Shown: positions 7,730 through 17,102, counted from the stretch's first letter. The stretch is DNA of 64,000 bases from Burkholderiales bacterium (GCA_020848075.1 JADLAV010000040.1:1-64000); one strand, 5' to 3'. Made by a program: numbers and translations. Notes: a model not told the origin generated them from the letters alone.

Positions 7730-8935
7730 TCACCTCGCGTCCGCTGCGTCACCGGAGCGACGCAGCGCAAACTGCACCGCCAGCGGTCCGAGCAGCTCGA
7801 GAATGAGCACCGCCGCGAGCACGACCGCGCCGAACTGCGGCTCGAAGCCCGGCCAGATGGATGCCGCCTCGTGCGCCATCGCAACGGCGAGACCCGACAT
7901 CGGGAGCAGCCCGACCGACACGAGCGACGCCTTGCGATACGAGAGGCCGCTCGCCTTGGCGAACGCGAAAACGGGGATGGCCTTGCCGAGCGCGCGCGCC
8001 GCGGCGAGGCCCAATCCCGCGGCGAGGGCGGTCGCCCCGAGATCGAGGTCCAGCGCCGCGCCGGTCAACGCAAAGAGCACCATGATGAAGAGCTCGTCGA
8101 CGTAGCCGAACGACACCGCGAGGAACCGGCGGTGCTGGTCGAGAGCGCGCGTGAGAATCCCCATGCCGAGCAGCGCCATCACCACCGAGAGCTTGAGCGC
8201 CGTCGCGACCGCCACCGCGACTACCACCACGCCGAGCGAGGAAATGGTCTGCACGTCGCCGCGCGGGCCCGCGAGCGCGAGCAGCGCGAGCAGGAGCACG
8301 GCCGCCGCGGCGGCGAGCGCCACCGAGCCGAGCACCAGATAGAGCGGATGCATGGCGACCGCGCCCCACGCGCCGCGCGCCTCCATGTGCAGCCACCCGA
8401 AGAGCATGGCGAACGCGACGAACGAATACACGGAGTTGAGCGCGGTGAGGAGTTGCAGCCGCTCGGTCACCTGGCCCTGCGCGCCGAGCTGCTTGGACAC
8501 CGCGAGCACGACTGCGGGCGACGTTGCCACCGCGATCGCCGCAGCCGCGGTCGCGATGAGCGGCGTGGTTCCCACGACCGAGAGGATCGCGTACACCGCG
8601 CCGAAAGCGAGCGCGGACTCGAGCAGGCTGGTGGCGAGCAGCCACGGGTTGCGCCGCAGCCACCGCAGGTCGACGCGGCTGCCGAGCTCGAAGAGCACGA
8701 TACCCATCGCGACGGCCAGGAACGGCGCCAGGCCGACGACCTGACTCCGCGGCAGGACGCCGGTCACCTGCGGGCCCAGGACCACGCCGGCGATCACGTA
8801 GCCGAGGATGCGCGGCAGTCGGAGCCGCCGGTCCAGCAGTTCGCCGAGCAGCGTCGCGGCGAGCAGCAGCACCCCCAGCCAGAAGAGCCGGGGCATGACG
8901 AACGGCCAGCTCGGCAAGAAGAAATAGTCTGTCAT
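7730..8935 (-). CDS. CPA2-family cation:proton antiporter (Kef-like membrane domain only)
   Basis: A 401-residue protein consisting almost entirely of hydrophobic helices with the Na+/H+ exchanger fold: LGYVIAGVVLGP near residue 45-56, ATSPAVVLAV in the ion-path helix, and LFALTGAALDLDL. It lacks the C-terminal TrkA-N/KTN domain that lets KefB/KefC sense glutathione adducts and NAD(H). It begins with an ATG at 8935. It is the first gene of the operon with the YbdK-like ligase (3 bp gap) and the amidotransferase. The exported cation (K+ or Na+) cannot be decided. Confidence 0.85.
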   Translation of the reverse strand: MTDYFFLPSWPFVMPRLFWLGVLLLAATLLGELLDRRLRLPRILGYVIAGVVLGPQVTGVLPRSQVVGLAPFLAVAMGIVLFELGSRVDLRWLRRNPWLLATSLLESALAFGAVYAILSVVGTTPLIATAAAAIAVATSPAVVLAVSKQLGAQGQVTERLQLLTALNSVYSFVAFAMLFGWLHMEARGAWGAVAMHPLYLVLGSVALAAAAAVLLLALLALAGPRGDVQTISSLGVVVVAVAVATALKLSVVMALLGMGILTRALDQHRRFLAVSFGYVDELFIMVLFALTGAALDLDLGATALAAGLGLAAARALGKAIPVFAFAKASGLSYRKASLVSVGLLPMSGLAVAMAHEAASIWPGFEPQFGAVVLAAVLILELLGPLAVQFALRRSGDAADAR

Positions 8936-8998
8936 CGGCCTGCGAGTCCTCGAGAACCCGAAGTGTTCCCCGGCGGCCGCGTCCGCCCGAGCGGCGCC

Positions 8999-9658
8999 CT
9001 AGCGCACCACGATGAGGTGCACGCGATAGGGGCCGTGCGCCCCGAGGATCATAACCTGCTCGATGTCGGCCGTGCGCGACGGGCCGGAAATGAAATTGAT
9101 CGCGCGCGGCAGCGCGCCGAGCTCGCTCCGCGCGAGGTCAAAGGCGTCCTCCATGTGCCGCACGATGCGCGCCGCCGGCACCACGGCGATGTGCGTTTCG
9201 GGCAGCAGGCTCACGCTGGCGGGGGTGTCGGGGCCGGACACGACCACGATCGTTCCCGTCTCCGCGATTGCCGCGAACACGCCGGTCACGCCAACGAGGT
9301 CGTCGCCGCGCGCCTCGCGCCCCGCGAGCGCAAGACCCGCGCCGGACCAGTCGACGTGCCCGAGCTGCGGCCACACGCACCCGCTCGCCGGCAGCCCGTT
9401 CGCCCGGAGGTAGCGCGCGGCGGCCTCCGGGACCGCCCGCCACCCGTCGACGAGGTCCGTGGTGCTCTGCATCGCCTCGGCCCGGGTGCGGAAACGCACC
9501 ACCAGGTCCTCCTCGACGCGCGGGACGGGGCCGCGGGGATGCGCGCGCAGGTACGTCTCCACCGCCTCGAGCTCCGCCTCGGACGGCCGGCTCGCGCCGC
9601 GGCCTTGCGCGCGGCGGATGCGCGCGAGAATGCTGGCGCGGGCGTCGTCCGTGCTCAA
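8999..9658 (-). CDS. LUD-domain protein (LutC/YkgG-like)
   Basis: A 219-residue protein with the LUD fold: an N-terminal helical part with RARIRRAQ-type charge, VGVTGVFAAIAETGTIVV in the core, and FISGPSRTADIEQ near the C-terminus, the family's best-conserved motif. LutC is a subunit of the LutABC lactate oxidase. Here LutA and LutB are absent and the gene follows pntB directly. The likeliest start is TTG at 9658, overlapping the pntB TGA (TTGA); no other in-frame start lies close. Its partner is unknown; glcDEF lies 7.5 kb away. Confidence 0.78.
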   Translation of the reverse strand: MSTDDARASILARIRRAQGRGASRPSEAELEAVETYLRAHPRGPVPRVEEDLVVRFRTRAEAMQSTTDLVDGWRAVPEAAARYLRANGLPASGCVWPQLGHVDWSGAGLALAGREARGDDLVGVTGVFAAIAETGTIVVVSGPDTPASVSLLPETHIAVVPAARIVRHMEDAFDLARSELGALPRAINFISGPSRTADIEQVMILGAHGPYRVHLIVVR

Positions 9659-11052
9659 CCCAGCGCCTTCACCACGTCCTCGATCACCTTCTTCGCATCG
9701 CCGAACACCATCATGGTCCGGTCCATGTAGAAGAGCGGGTTGTCGAGGCCGGCGTAGCCGGCGGCCATCGAGCGCTTGTTCACCACGACGGTGCGCGCCT
9801 TGTGCGCTTCCAGGATCGGCATGCCGTAGATCGGGCTGCCCTTCTCGAGCGCGAGCGGGTTCACCACGTCGTTCGCACCCAGGATCAGGGCGATGTCGGT
9901 CGTGCCGAACTCGCCGTTGATGTCCTCCATCTCGAAGACCTGGTCGTACGGCACCTCGGCCTCGGCGAGAAGCACGTTCATGTGTCCCGGCATCCGGCCG
10001 GCGACCGGGTGGATCGCATAGCGGACCTGGACGCCCTTCTCGATCAGCTTCGTGGCCATCTCCTTCACCGCGTGCTGCGCGCGCGCCACCGCGAGGCCGT
10101 ACCCGGGAACGATGATCACGCTCTCGGCGTTCGCCAGCAGGAACGCGAGGTCGTCGGCCGATCCGGACTTGACCTGCTTCTCGCCGGCCCCGGCCGCCGC
10201 CGTGCCCTCGGCCGCGCCGAAGCCGCCGAGGATGACGCTGAAGAACGAGCGGTTCATCGCGCGGCACATGATGTAGGAGAGGATCGCGCCCGAGGAGCCG
10301 ACCAGCGATCCGGCGATGATCAGCATCGTGTTGCCGAGCGAGAAGCCGATGCCCGCCGCGGCCCACCCCGAGTAGCTGTTCAGCATCGAGATCACCACCG
10401 GCATGTCAGCCCCGCCGATCGGGATGATGATCAGCACGCCCAGCACGAACGCGATCGCCGCCATCACCGCGAACTCGGTCCACGCCTTGTCGGGCGCCAG
10501 GAAGAAGGCCACGCCGAATCCGAGCATCACCAGCGCGAGCGCGAGGTTGAGCAGGTGCTGGCCGGGGAACACGACCGGCGCGCTCGAGAAGAGGCGGAAG
10601 TGCTTGCCGAGGCCGGCGAGCTTGCCGAAGGCGATCACCGACCCGGAGAACGTGATGGCGCCGACGAACGTCCCGATGAAGAGCTCGAGCCGGTTGCCGG
10701 CGGGCATGGGGTCGTGGATGCCGAACGCCCCCGGATTGTTCACCGCGGTGATCGCGATCAGCACGGCGGCCATGCCGACGAGGGAGTGCATCGCCGCGAC
10801 CAGCTCCGGCATCTGGGTCATCTCCACCCGCCGCGACACGATCGCTCCGATCGTCCCGCCGATCGCGATCGCCAGGATGATGAGCACGTGGCTCTTCACG
10901 ATCGCCATCGTCACCACGACGGCGATCGCCATGCCGACCATGCCGAACAGGTTGCCCCGGCGCGCCGACTCGGGGTGCGACAGGCCCTTCAGCGCGAGGA
11001 TGAAGAGGATCGACGCGACGAGATACCAGACCGCGACTTGGTTTGCCGTCAT
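9655..11052 (-). CDS. pntB: NAD(P)(+) transhydrogenase subunit beta
   Basis: A 465-residue membrane subunit of the proton-translocating transhydrogenase. The N-terminal half has about nine helices (dII part). The C-terminal domain from about residue 285 binds NADP(H): PGYGLAVARAQ, HPVAGRMPGHMNVLLAEAEV, LILGANDVVNP, and KRSMAAGYAGLDNPLF. With PntAA and PntAB it couples hydride transfer from NADH to NADP+ to proton entry. It is third in the operon; its stop overlaps the TTG of the LUD gene. Confidence 0.95.
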   Translation of the reverse strand: MTANQVAVWYLVASILFILALKGLSHPESARRGNLFGMVGMAIAVVVTMAIVKSHVLIILAIAIGGTIGAIVSRRVEMTQMPELVAAMHSLVGMAAVLIAITAVNNPGAFGIHDPMPAGNRLELFIGTFVGAITFSGSVIAFGKLAGLGKHFRLFSSAPVVFPGQHLLNLALALVMLGFGVAFFLAPDKAWTEFAVMAAIAFVLGVLIIIPIGGADMPVVISMLNSYSGWAAAGIGFSLGNTMLIIAGSLVGSSGAILSYIMCRAMNRSFFSVILGGFGAAEGTAAAGAGEKQVKSGSADDLAFLLANAESVIIVPGYGLAVARAQHAVKEMATKLIEKGVQVRYAIHPVAGRMPGHMNVLLAEAEVPYDQVFEMEDINGEFGTTDIALILGANDVVNPLALEKGSPIYGMPILEAHKARTVVVNKRSMAAGYAGLDNPLFYMDRTMMVFGDAKKVIEDVVKALG

Positions 11053-11062
11053 GCCCGCCCCC

Positions 11063-11380
11063 TCAGCCCTTCTTCTCGCCGGACTTCGGCTGCTTCTTCT
11101 TGAACATCTCGAGCATGCGCTGCGTCACCAGGAAGCCCCCGAACACGTTCACTGCGGCGAGCCCGACCGCCACCGCGCCGACGTAGGAACCGAAATCGTG
11201 CGTCTCCGGGCCCGCGGCAAGCAGCGCCCCGACGATGATCACCGACGAGATCGCGTTGGTCACGCTCATAAGCGGCGTGTGCAGCGCCGGCGTCACGTTC
11301 CAGATCACGTGATAGCCGACGAAGACCGCCAGCACGAAGACGATCAGGTAGAAGACGGTGGGATCGATGGTTCCGGTCAT
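11063..11380 (-). CDS. pntAB: NAD(P) transhydrogenase alpha subunit, membrane part (PntAB-type)
   Basis: A 105-residue protein with three to four membrane helices ([56 protein letters not shown]). It corresponds to the C-terminal membrane segment of E. coli PntA, here a separate polypeptide, as in many betaproteobacteria and alphaproteobacteria. The ATG at 11380 is preceded by GGAGC; an ATG 7 codons earlier is less likely. It ends in the basic tail [13 protein letters not shown], 10 bp before pntB. Confidence 0.93.
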   Translation of the reverse strand: MTGTIDPTVFYLIVFVLAVFVGYHVIWNVTPALHTPLMSVTNAISSVIIVGALLAAGPETHDFGSYVGAVAVGLAAVNVFGGFLVTQRMLEMFKKKQPKSGEKKG

Positions 11381-11470
11381 GGCTTGCTCCGCTGCGTGCA
11401 ACGCGAAAAGTGGACAGTGAAACGTACGGTCGAGCGCCTCATGCCGATCTCACGTACCACGTTCCACGTT

Positions 11471-12598
11471 TCACTTCTTCACAATCTCGCCGCCGTGGCA
11501 CACCAGCGCCCCGGCGATGATCTCGTCGGTCCGGTCGAGCTTCAGCTCGCCCGACTTCGGATCCAGGAAGACGTTGACGAAATTGAGCAGGTTGCGCGCG
11601 TAGAGCGCGCTCGCATCGGCCGCGAGCATCGCCGGCAGGTTGGCGAGGCCCACGATCTTCGCGTTGCCCTTGACGACGATCTTTCCGAGCTCGACGCCCT
11701 CCACGTTGCCGCCCTGCTCCACGGCGAGATCCACGATCACCGCGCCCGGCTTCATCGCGGCGACCGTGGCGGCGTTGATGAGCTTCGGCGCAGGACGGCC
11801 GGGAATGAGCGCAGTCGTGATCACGATGTCCGCGGCCTTGGCCCGCTCGTGCACGAGCTCCGCCTGCCTGCGCATCCAGTCGGGCGGCATCGGCCGCGCG
11901 TATCCGCCCACGCCCTGCGCGATCTCGCGCTCCTCGTCGGTGAGGTAGGGCACGTCCAGAAACTTCGCTCCGAGCGACTCGATCTGCTCCTTCACGGCCG
12001 GACGCACGTCGGAGGCCTCGATCACGGCGCCGAGACGCTTCGCGGTCGCGATCGCCTGCAGCCCGGCGACGCCGGCGCCGAGCACCAGCACCCGGGCCGC
12101 CTTCACGGTTCCCGCTGCGGTCATCAGCATCGGCATGAAGCGCCCGTACTCGTTCGCGGCCAGGATCACGGCCTTGTAGCCGGCGATGTTCGCCTGCGAC
12201 GAGAGCACGTCCATCGATTGGGCGCGCGTGGTGCGCGGCAGCCACTCCAGCGCGAAGCCGGTGATTCCCGCCTTGGCATAGGCGTCGAGCGCCGTCGCGT
12301 CGTAGGGGTTCAGCAAGCCGACGAGGATCGCGCCGCGCTTCATCCGCGCGACGTCGCCCGGGTCGGGACCGCGCACCGCGAGCAGGATGTCGGCCTGCGA
12401 GAAGACTTCCGCTGCGCCAGCCGCGATCGCGGCCCCCGCTGCCTGATAGTCGGCGTCCGGAATGCTCGCGCGCATGCCGGCGCCCGCCTGCACGAGCACC
12501 TGGTGGCGGCCCCCCGCGGCGAGCTTCTTCACCGTCTCGGGCGTCGCGGCGACGCGCGCCTCGCCCGCGCGCGTCTCGGCGGAAATACCGATCAGCAT
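11471..12598 (-). CDS. pntAA: NAD(P) transhydrogenase alpha subunit, NAD(H)-binding part (PntAA-type)
   Basis: A 375-residue soluble domain I. It has an N-terminal alanine-dehydrogenase-like region (ISAETRAGEARVAATPETV), a Rossmann nucleotide site with VLVLGAGVAGLQAIATAKRL, and the mobile loop region GGYARPMPPDW. It binds NAD(H) at the membrane surface and passes hydride to PntB. The ATG at 12598 has the upstream ribosome site AAGGGGGA; the frame upstream of it is open but Arg/Gly-rich and not homologous. It is first in the pnt operon, 90 bp before pntAB. Confidence 0.95.
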   Translation of the reverse strand: MLIGISAETRAGEARVAATPETVKKLAAGGRHQVLVQAGAGMRASIPDADYQAAGAAIAAGAAEVFSQADILLAVRGPDPGDVARMKRGAILVGLLNPYDATALDAYAKAGITGFALEWLPRTTRAQSMDVLSSQANIAGYKAVILAANEYGRFMPMLMTAAGTVKAARVLVLGAGVAGLQAIATAKRLGAVIEASDVRPAVKEQIESLGAKFLDVPYLTDEEREIAQGVGGYARPMPPDWMRRQAELVHERAKAADIVITTALIPGRPAPKLINAATVAAMKPGAVIVDLAVEQGGNVEGVELGKIVVKGNAKIVGLANLPAMLAADASALYARNLLNFVNVFLDPKSGELKLDRTDEIIAGALVCHGGEIVKK

Positions 12599-12769
12599 GC
12601 GTTCCCCCTTGTGTTTCCGTCGCTTGCGCGCCGAGCGGAAGAGTCGTTCGTGTCGCCGGCGCGAGAAAGTGGCCGGGATGATACACGAGCGGCCGCCGCT
12701 TTGGCCACGCCGCCCATCGCGACCGCTGGCGCCGCCGCCGCGCAACGTGCGAGGCGGGATCCGCCCCTT

Positions 12770-14293
12770 TCAGCGCGCCCGCGATGCCGGGCTCGCCCAC
12801 CGCTCCAGCACCTCGAACGCGACTTGCACCAGGATCGCGAGCGCTGCCGCCGGCAGGGCCCCGGCGAGCATGAGCGTCGAGTCGTTCAGCGCGAGCCCTT
12901 GCACGATGCGCTCGCCGTAGCCGCCCGCGCCGATGAACGCCGCGATGGTGGCGGTGCCGACGTTGATCACGGCCGCGGTCTTCACGCCGGCGAGGATCGT
13001 CGGGGCGGCGAGCGGCAACTCGATGTGCAGCAGGCGGTCGCGCGCGGCGAGCCCCAGCGCGAGCGCGGCTTCGCGCATGCTTCGGCGAATCCCCGCCACC
13101 CCGGCGTGGGTGTTGCGCACGATGGGCAGCAGCGCGTAGAGGAAGAGCGCCACCAGCGCCGGCGCGGTGCCGATCAAGCCCATCGCGGCGATGAGGAATG
13201 CGAGCAGCGCCAGGGCCGGCACGGTCTGGATCACGCCCACCGCTGCGAGCACGCCCTGCCCGATGGCGGGTGCCTTGGCGGCGATGACGCCCAGCGGCAG
13301 CCCGATCAGGATCGCCGCCGCGAGCGACACGAAGACGAGCACGAGATGCTCCCGCGTGAGGCGCGCCAAATCGCGTGCGAAGAGCTCGCCCCAGAGCGCT
13401 CTGCGCGCGGGTGGCCCGACGCCCGCCGGCTCGCCGGCGACGAACTGTGCGGCGGCCGCGGCGAAGGTCTGTCCCTCGACCTCGACCAGCGCGTTCAGCG
13501 CGATCATCCGCGCCGCGTCGATCCTGCCCGCCAGGGACTGCAGCGCACGCCATGCCGCCGGAAAGCGCTCGGGGAGGTCCTGCCGGTAGAAGAGCACCGC
13601 GTCGTACTTGGGGAAGAAGCCACGGTCGTCCACGAGCACGCGCAGCCCGAACCGGCCGATCTTGGCGTCGGTGGAATAGACGTCCATCACGTCGATCCGG
13701 CCGGCGGCGATGGCCTCGTACGCAAGGCCGTGATCGAGCCCGGGCGGCGTCGCGTACGGCAGGCCATAGGCCGCCTTCACGCCCGGCCAGCCGTCGGCCC
13801 GGGCGATGAATTCCGGCCCGAGCCCGAGCCGCAGTTCCGGGTGCCGCGCGAGATCGGAGATGGTGCGCACGCCGAGCCGCTGCGCAGTGCTCTCGCGCAT
13901 CGCGAGCGCATAGGTGTTGCTGAAGCCGAGCGGCACCCCGACCGCGAGACCGCGCGGCGCGAGCGCGCGGTTCAGCTCGTCGAGCGACGGGCTGTCCGGA
14001 AGATGGAGAATCTCGCGCGCGATCGTGCCCGTATATTCGGGGTAGACATCGATCGCGCCCGCCACGAGCGCGGCGAACACGATTCCGGTGCCCCCGAGCC
14101 CCGCCTTGTGCACCGCGGGCGTACCGGTACGCGCGGCGGTCTGCCGCACGATCTCCCCGAGGATGTAGCTCTCGGTGAATCGCTTCGATCCCACCCGCAG
14201 CGGTGCGTCCTGCGCCGGCGCCGCGCCAGCCGCCAACGCGATGCCGAGCGCTGCGGCCACGCCGGCTGCGAGCACTCCGGCGCGCGCGCTCAC
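12770..14293 (-). CDS. Osmoprotectant-type ABC transporter: binding protein fused to permease (OpuBC/OpuBB-like)
   Basis: A 507-residue fusion. A signal peptide covers residues 1-27. A glycine-betaine-type binding domain is at about 30-300 (VGSKRFTESYILGEI, YPEYTGTIAREIL). A six-helix permease domain is at about 315-500 with the ABC coupling loop region AALALGLAARDRL and GTATIAAFIGAGGYGE. Such fusions import betaine, choline or related compounds with an OpuCA-type ATPase, but no such ATPase is in the window. The GTG start overlaps the stop of the upstream exporter gene (GTGA), so the two are cotranscribed. Confidence 0.85.
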   Translation of the reverse strand: MSARAGVLAAGVAAALGIALAAGAAPAQDAPLRVGSKRFTESYILGEIVRQTAARTGTPAVHKAGLGGTGIVFAALVAGAIDVYPEYTGTIAREILHLPDSPSLDELNRALAPRGLAVGVPLGFSNTYALAMRESTAQRLGVRTISDLARHPELRLGLGPEFIARADGWPGVKAAYGLPYATPPGLDHGLAYEAIAAGRIDVMDVYSTDAKIGRFGLRVLVDDRGFFPKYDAVLFYRQDLPERFPAAWRALQSLAGRIDAARMIALNALVEVEGQTFAAAAAQFVAGEPAGVGPPARRALWGELFARDLARLTREHLVLVFVSLAAAILIGLPLGVIAAKAPAIGQGVLAAVGVIQTVPALALLAFLIAAMGLIGTAPALVALFLYALLPIVRNTHAGVAGIRRSMREAALALGLAARDRLLHIELPLAAPTILAGVKTAAVINVGTATIAAFIGAGGYGERIVQGLALNDSTLMLAGALPAAALAILVQVAFEVLERWASPASRAR

Positions 14294-16077
14294 GCGGCCT
14301 CGGCCATGAACTGCAGCGCAGCGAGTCGCGCGTAGAGGCCGCCTGCGCGCAGCAGCTCCGGATGCGAGCCCTCGGCGACGATGCGGCCGCGCTCCATGAC
14401 CACGATGCGATCGGCGCCCTGCACGGTCGCAAGGCGGTGCGCGATGATCAGCGTCGTGCGGCCCTCCATCAGCCGCGCCGCCGCGAGCTGCACGAAGTGC
14501 TCGCTCTCGGCGTCGAGCGAACTGGTGGCCTCGTCCAGCAGCAGGACGGCACGGTCGGCGAGCAGGGCGCGTGCGATCGACAGGCGCTGCCGCTGCCCGC
14601 CGGACAGTCGCACGCCGCGCTCGCCGAGGAACGTGTCCAGCCCGTCGGGCAGTCGCTCGACGAACTCCATCGCGTACGCGGCGCGGCAGGCAGCGAGCAC
14701 CTCGGCGTCGCTCGCATCGGGCCGCGCGTAGCGCACGTTCTCGCGTACCGAGGCCGCGAAGATCACCGGATCCTGCGGCACGAGCGCGAAGCGGCTGCGC
14801 ACCGCCCGCGGATCGGCGCGCCGCACCTCGACCCCGTCGACCAGGATTTCGCCCGCGCCGGGCTCGTAGTAGCGCAGGAGGAGCTGGAACACCGTCGTCT
14901 TCCCCGCGCCGGAGGGACCCACGAGCGCGACGCGCTCCCCCGGCCGCACGGCGAGCGTGAAATCCGCGAGCGCGGATTCGCCGGGGCGCGACGGATAGCA
15001 GAACGTGACGTGCGCGAGGCGGACCTCGCCGCGCGGCGGCTCGGGCAGCTCTGCCGGCGCGGCGGGCGCACGGATCGCGGGCTCGGTCGCGAGCAGCTCC
15101 ATCAGCCGCTCCGTCGCGCCGGCCGCACGCTGCAGATCGCCGACGACTTCCGAGATCGCGGCGGCCCCGCCCGCGACCAGCACCGCATAGAACACGAACG
15201 CCGACAGCTGCCCGGCGCTCAGCCGTCCGGCGAGCACGTCGTGCCCGCCGACCCAGAGGATCGCGCCGACCGCGCCGAAGGAGAGCAGGATCACCATCGC
15301 AACCAGCGCAGCCCGCTGGCGGATGCGCGCGAGCGCGGTGTCGAACGTCGTTTCCACGCGCTGCGCGAACAGCCGGCGGTCGTGCGGCTCGTGCCCGTAC
15401 GCCTGGACGGTGCGGATCTCGTGCAGCGCCTCGTCCACGTAGGCCGACACGTCGGCGACGCGGTCCTGCGTCGCGCGCGACAGCCGCCGCACGCGGCGGC
15501 CAAAGAGCAGGATCGGCACCACGACGAGAGGCACGCCGAGCACCACGAGCGCAGTGAGCTTCGGGCTCGTGACGACGAGCATCGCGAGGCTGCCCGCCGT
15601 GATCAGGAGGTTGCGCACCGCGAACGAGGCGGACGAGCCGATGACCACCTCGAGCAGCGCGGTATCGTTGGTGAGCCGCGAGATCACCTCACCGGTGCGC
15701 GCGGTCTCGAAGTACCCCGGCGGCAGGTCGAGGACCCGGCTGAAGACCGCCCGGCGCAGGTCGGCGGTGACGCGCTCGCCGAGCCAGGAGACCGAGTAGA
15801 AGCGCACGAACGTGGCGACCGACAGCACCGCGACCACCGCCAGCAGGCCGGCGAGCGCCCGATCGAGCAACGCCGGGTCGCCGCTCGCAAAACCGGCATC
15901 GATCACCAGGCGCAGTCCCTGGCCGAGCACGAGCACGCATCCGGCTGCGACGATCAGGGCTACGGCGGCGACCGCGATGCGGCCGCGATGCGGCCGCAGG
16001 AACCCGCCGATGCGCGCGAGCATGCGCAGGTCGCGGCTCGCCGGCCGGTCGGGAATGTCGTCTCGTCTGCGCGCCAC
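14290..16077 (-). CDS. ABC exporter, fused transmembrane and ATPase domains (MsbA/LmrA-type half transporter)
   Basis: A 595-residue half-transporter expected to dimerise. Six helices are at about 35-310, with the TM domain motif GEVISRLTNDTALLE. The ATPase at about 345-590 has Walker A GPSGAGKTT, Q-loop VPQDPVIFAASV, signature LSGGQRQRLS, Walker B AVLLLDEATSSLD and switch IIAHRLAT, all intact. It resembles putative multidrug/lipid exporters annotated in proteobacteria. Its stop overlaps the start of the osmoprotectant-type fusion gene. It cannot easily power that importer because it carries its own membrane domain. GTG start at 16077. Confidence 0.88.
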   Translation of the reverse strand: MARRRDDIPDRPASRDLRMLARIGGFLRPHRGRIAVAAVALIVAAGCVLVLGQGLRLVIDAGFASGDPALLDRALAGLLAVVAVLSVATFVRFYSVSWLGERVTADLRRAVFSRVLDLPPGYFETARTGEVISRLTNDTALLEVVIGSSASFAVRNLLITAGSLAMLVVTSPKLTALVVLGVPLVVVPILLFGRRVRRLSRATQDRVADVSAYVDEALHEIRTVQAYGHEPHDRRLFAQRVETTFDTALARIRQRAALVAMVILLSFGAVGAILWVGGHDVLAGRLSAGQLSAFVFYAVLVAGGAAAISEVVGDLQRAAGATERLMELLATEPAIRAPAAPAELPEPPRGEVRLAHVTFCYPSRPGESALADFTLAVRPGERVALVGPSGAGKTTVFQLLLRYYEPGAGEILVDGVEVRRADPRAVRSRFALVPQDPVIFAASVRENVRYARPDASDAEVLAACRAAYAMEFVERLPDGLDTFLGERGVRLSGGQRQRLSIARALLADRAVLLLDEATSSLDAESEHFVQLAAARLMEGRTTLIIAHRLATVQGADRIVVMERGRIVAEGSHPELLRAGGLYARLAALQFMAEAA

Positions 16078-16169
16078 GCGCGGCTCCGGTTGGCCCCGGC
16101 CGGGTCGCGTGTCCGCGCCGCAAGCCGGAAATGTCGATTATCGCAAGGCCGCCCGCGTGCGGCACACCC

Positions 16170-17102
16170 TCACGCGGGGCGCCGCGCCGAACGCGTGCGC
16201 CGCAGGTAGACGTTGTTCGACGCGAGCGCCGCGATCACGGCCGCCCCGCCGGCAAGCTCGCTCGGCTGCAAGCGCGCACCCTGGGCGAAACCGATCGCGA
16301 AAGTCACCACCGGGAGGAGGTTGATCAAGAGCATCGCGTTCAAGGCGCCGATCCGCTGGTTGCCCGCGTTCCAGCAGAACATCGAGGCGGCCACCCCGGC
16401 GAACGACAGGAACGCGAGCTCGCCGCCGATGGCGCGCACGTCCGTCCACGACGGCGTGTGCGCGATGCCGAGCCCGGCGAGCGCCGCCGTGGCTGCGATC
16501 AGACCGAGGCTGCCGGGAATCAGGGTGAGCACCGTGAGCTTGAGCGCGGACCAGCCGCGGAAGCTCTCGGTCCCCATGGTGTAGACCACCCAGCACAGCG
16601 CGCCGGCGAGCACCAGTCCGTCGCCGACGAACTCGTCGTGTCCGAGCGCGAGCCGCGGCGCGCCTTTCGTGACCACGAGCACGACGCCGACGAAAGCGGT
16701 GGCGATGCACGCGAGGGTGAACCCGGCCGGCCGGCGGCCGCGCACGAGCCAGTCGGCGATCGCGGTCATGGACGGCTGCAGCGCCACGATGACCGCCGTG
16801 TGCTCGGGACGCGTGAGTCCGAGGCCCGCGAAGACGAGGAGCGGCGAGCAGGTCATGCCGATCACGCCGAGCACCGACGCGGCCCGCCCGCGGCCGTAGA
16901 AGCGAAGGGCGCTCCGCCCCTCGAGCAGCGCCGCGATCGGGACGAGCGCGAGCGTGCCGACGACATAGCGGATCGCCGAGACGTTGTAGGGATCGACGGC
17001 GGCGAACGCGCTCTTTGCGATCGGGAGCTGGGCGCCCCAGGTGACGACGGCGAAGAGCGTGAGCGCCACCCCGGCGGCAAACTGCTGGGGCATGCGATTC
17101 AC
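16170..17102 (-). CDS. EamA/DMT-family exporter
   Basis: A 310-residue protein with ten hydrophobic segments arranged as two EamA repeats (about 10-145 and 160-300). Typical features are TWGAQLPIAKSAF in helix 1 and the LTRPEHTAVIVALQPSMTAI segment. Family members export amino acids or other metabolites; the substrate is not predictable. Starts at GTG 17102, with ATG 17093 as an alternative. No ribosome site stands out. It lies between the ABC exporter and glcF without overlap. Confidence 0.82.
   Translation of the reverse strand: MNRMPQQFAAGVALTLFAVVTWGAQLPIAKSAFAAVDPYNVSAIRYVVGTLALVPIAALLEGRSALRFYGRGRAASVLGVIGMTCSPLLVFAGLGLTRPEHTAVIVALQPSMTAIADWLVRGRRPAGFTLACIATAFVGVVLVVTKGAPRLALGHDEFVGDGLVLAGALCWVVYTMGTESFRGWSALKLTVLTLIPGSLGLIAATAALAGLGIAHTPSWTDVRAIGGELAFLSFAGVAASMFCWNAGNQRIGALNAMLLINLLPVVTFAIGFAQGARLQPSELAGGAAVIAALASNNVYLRRTRSARRPA

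Noticed and set aside
6386-9730. Very long plus-strand open frame of about 1100 codons
   Set aside because: It is antisense to three well-supported genes. Its product is Arg/Glu/His-rich without any domain, as expected from high-GC antisense frames.
10403-14335. Plus-strand open frame of about 1300 codons
   Set aside because: It runs antisense to the pnt and osmoprotectant-type genes, which have clear homology and ribosome sites. Its composition is that of a shadow frame.
14290-16077. ATPase partner of the osmoprotectant-type fusion protein
   Set aside because: The protein has its own six-helix exporter domain. Importers of this kind use a separate ATPase without membrane helices.
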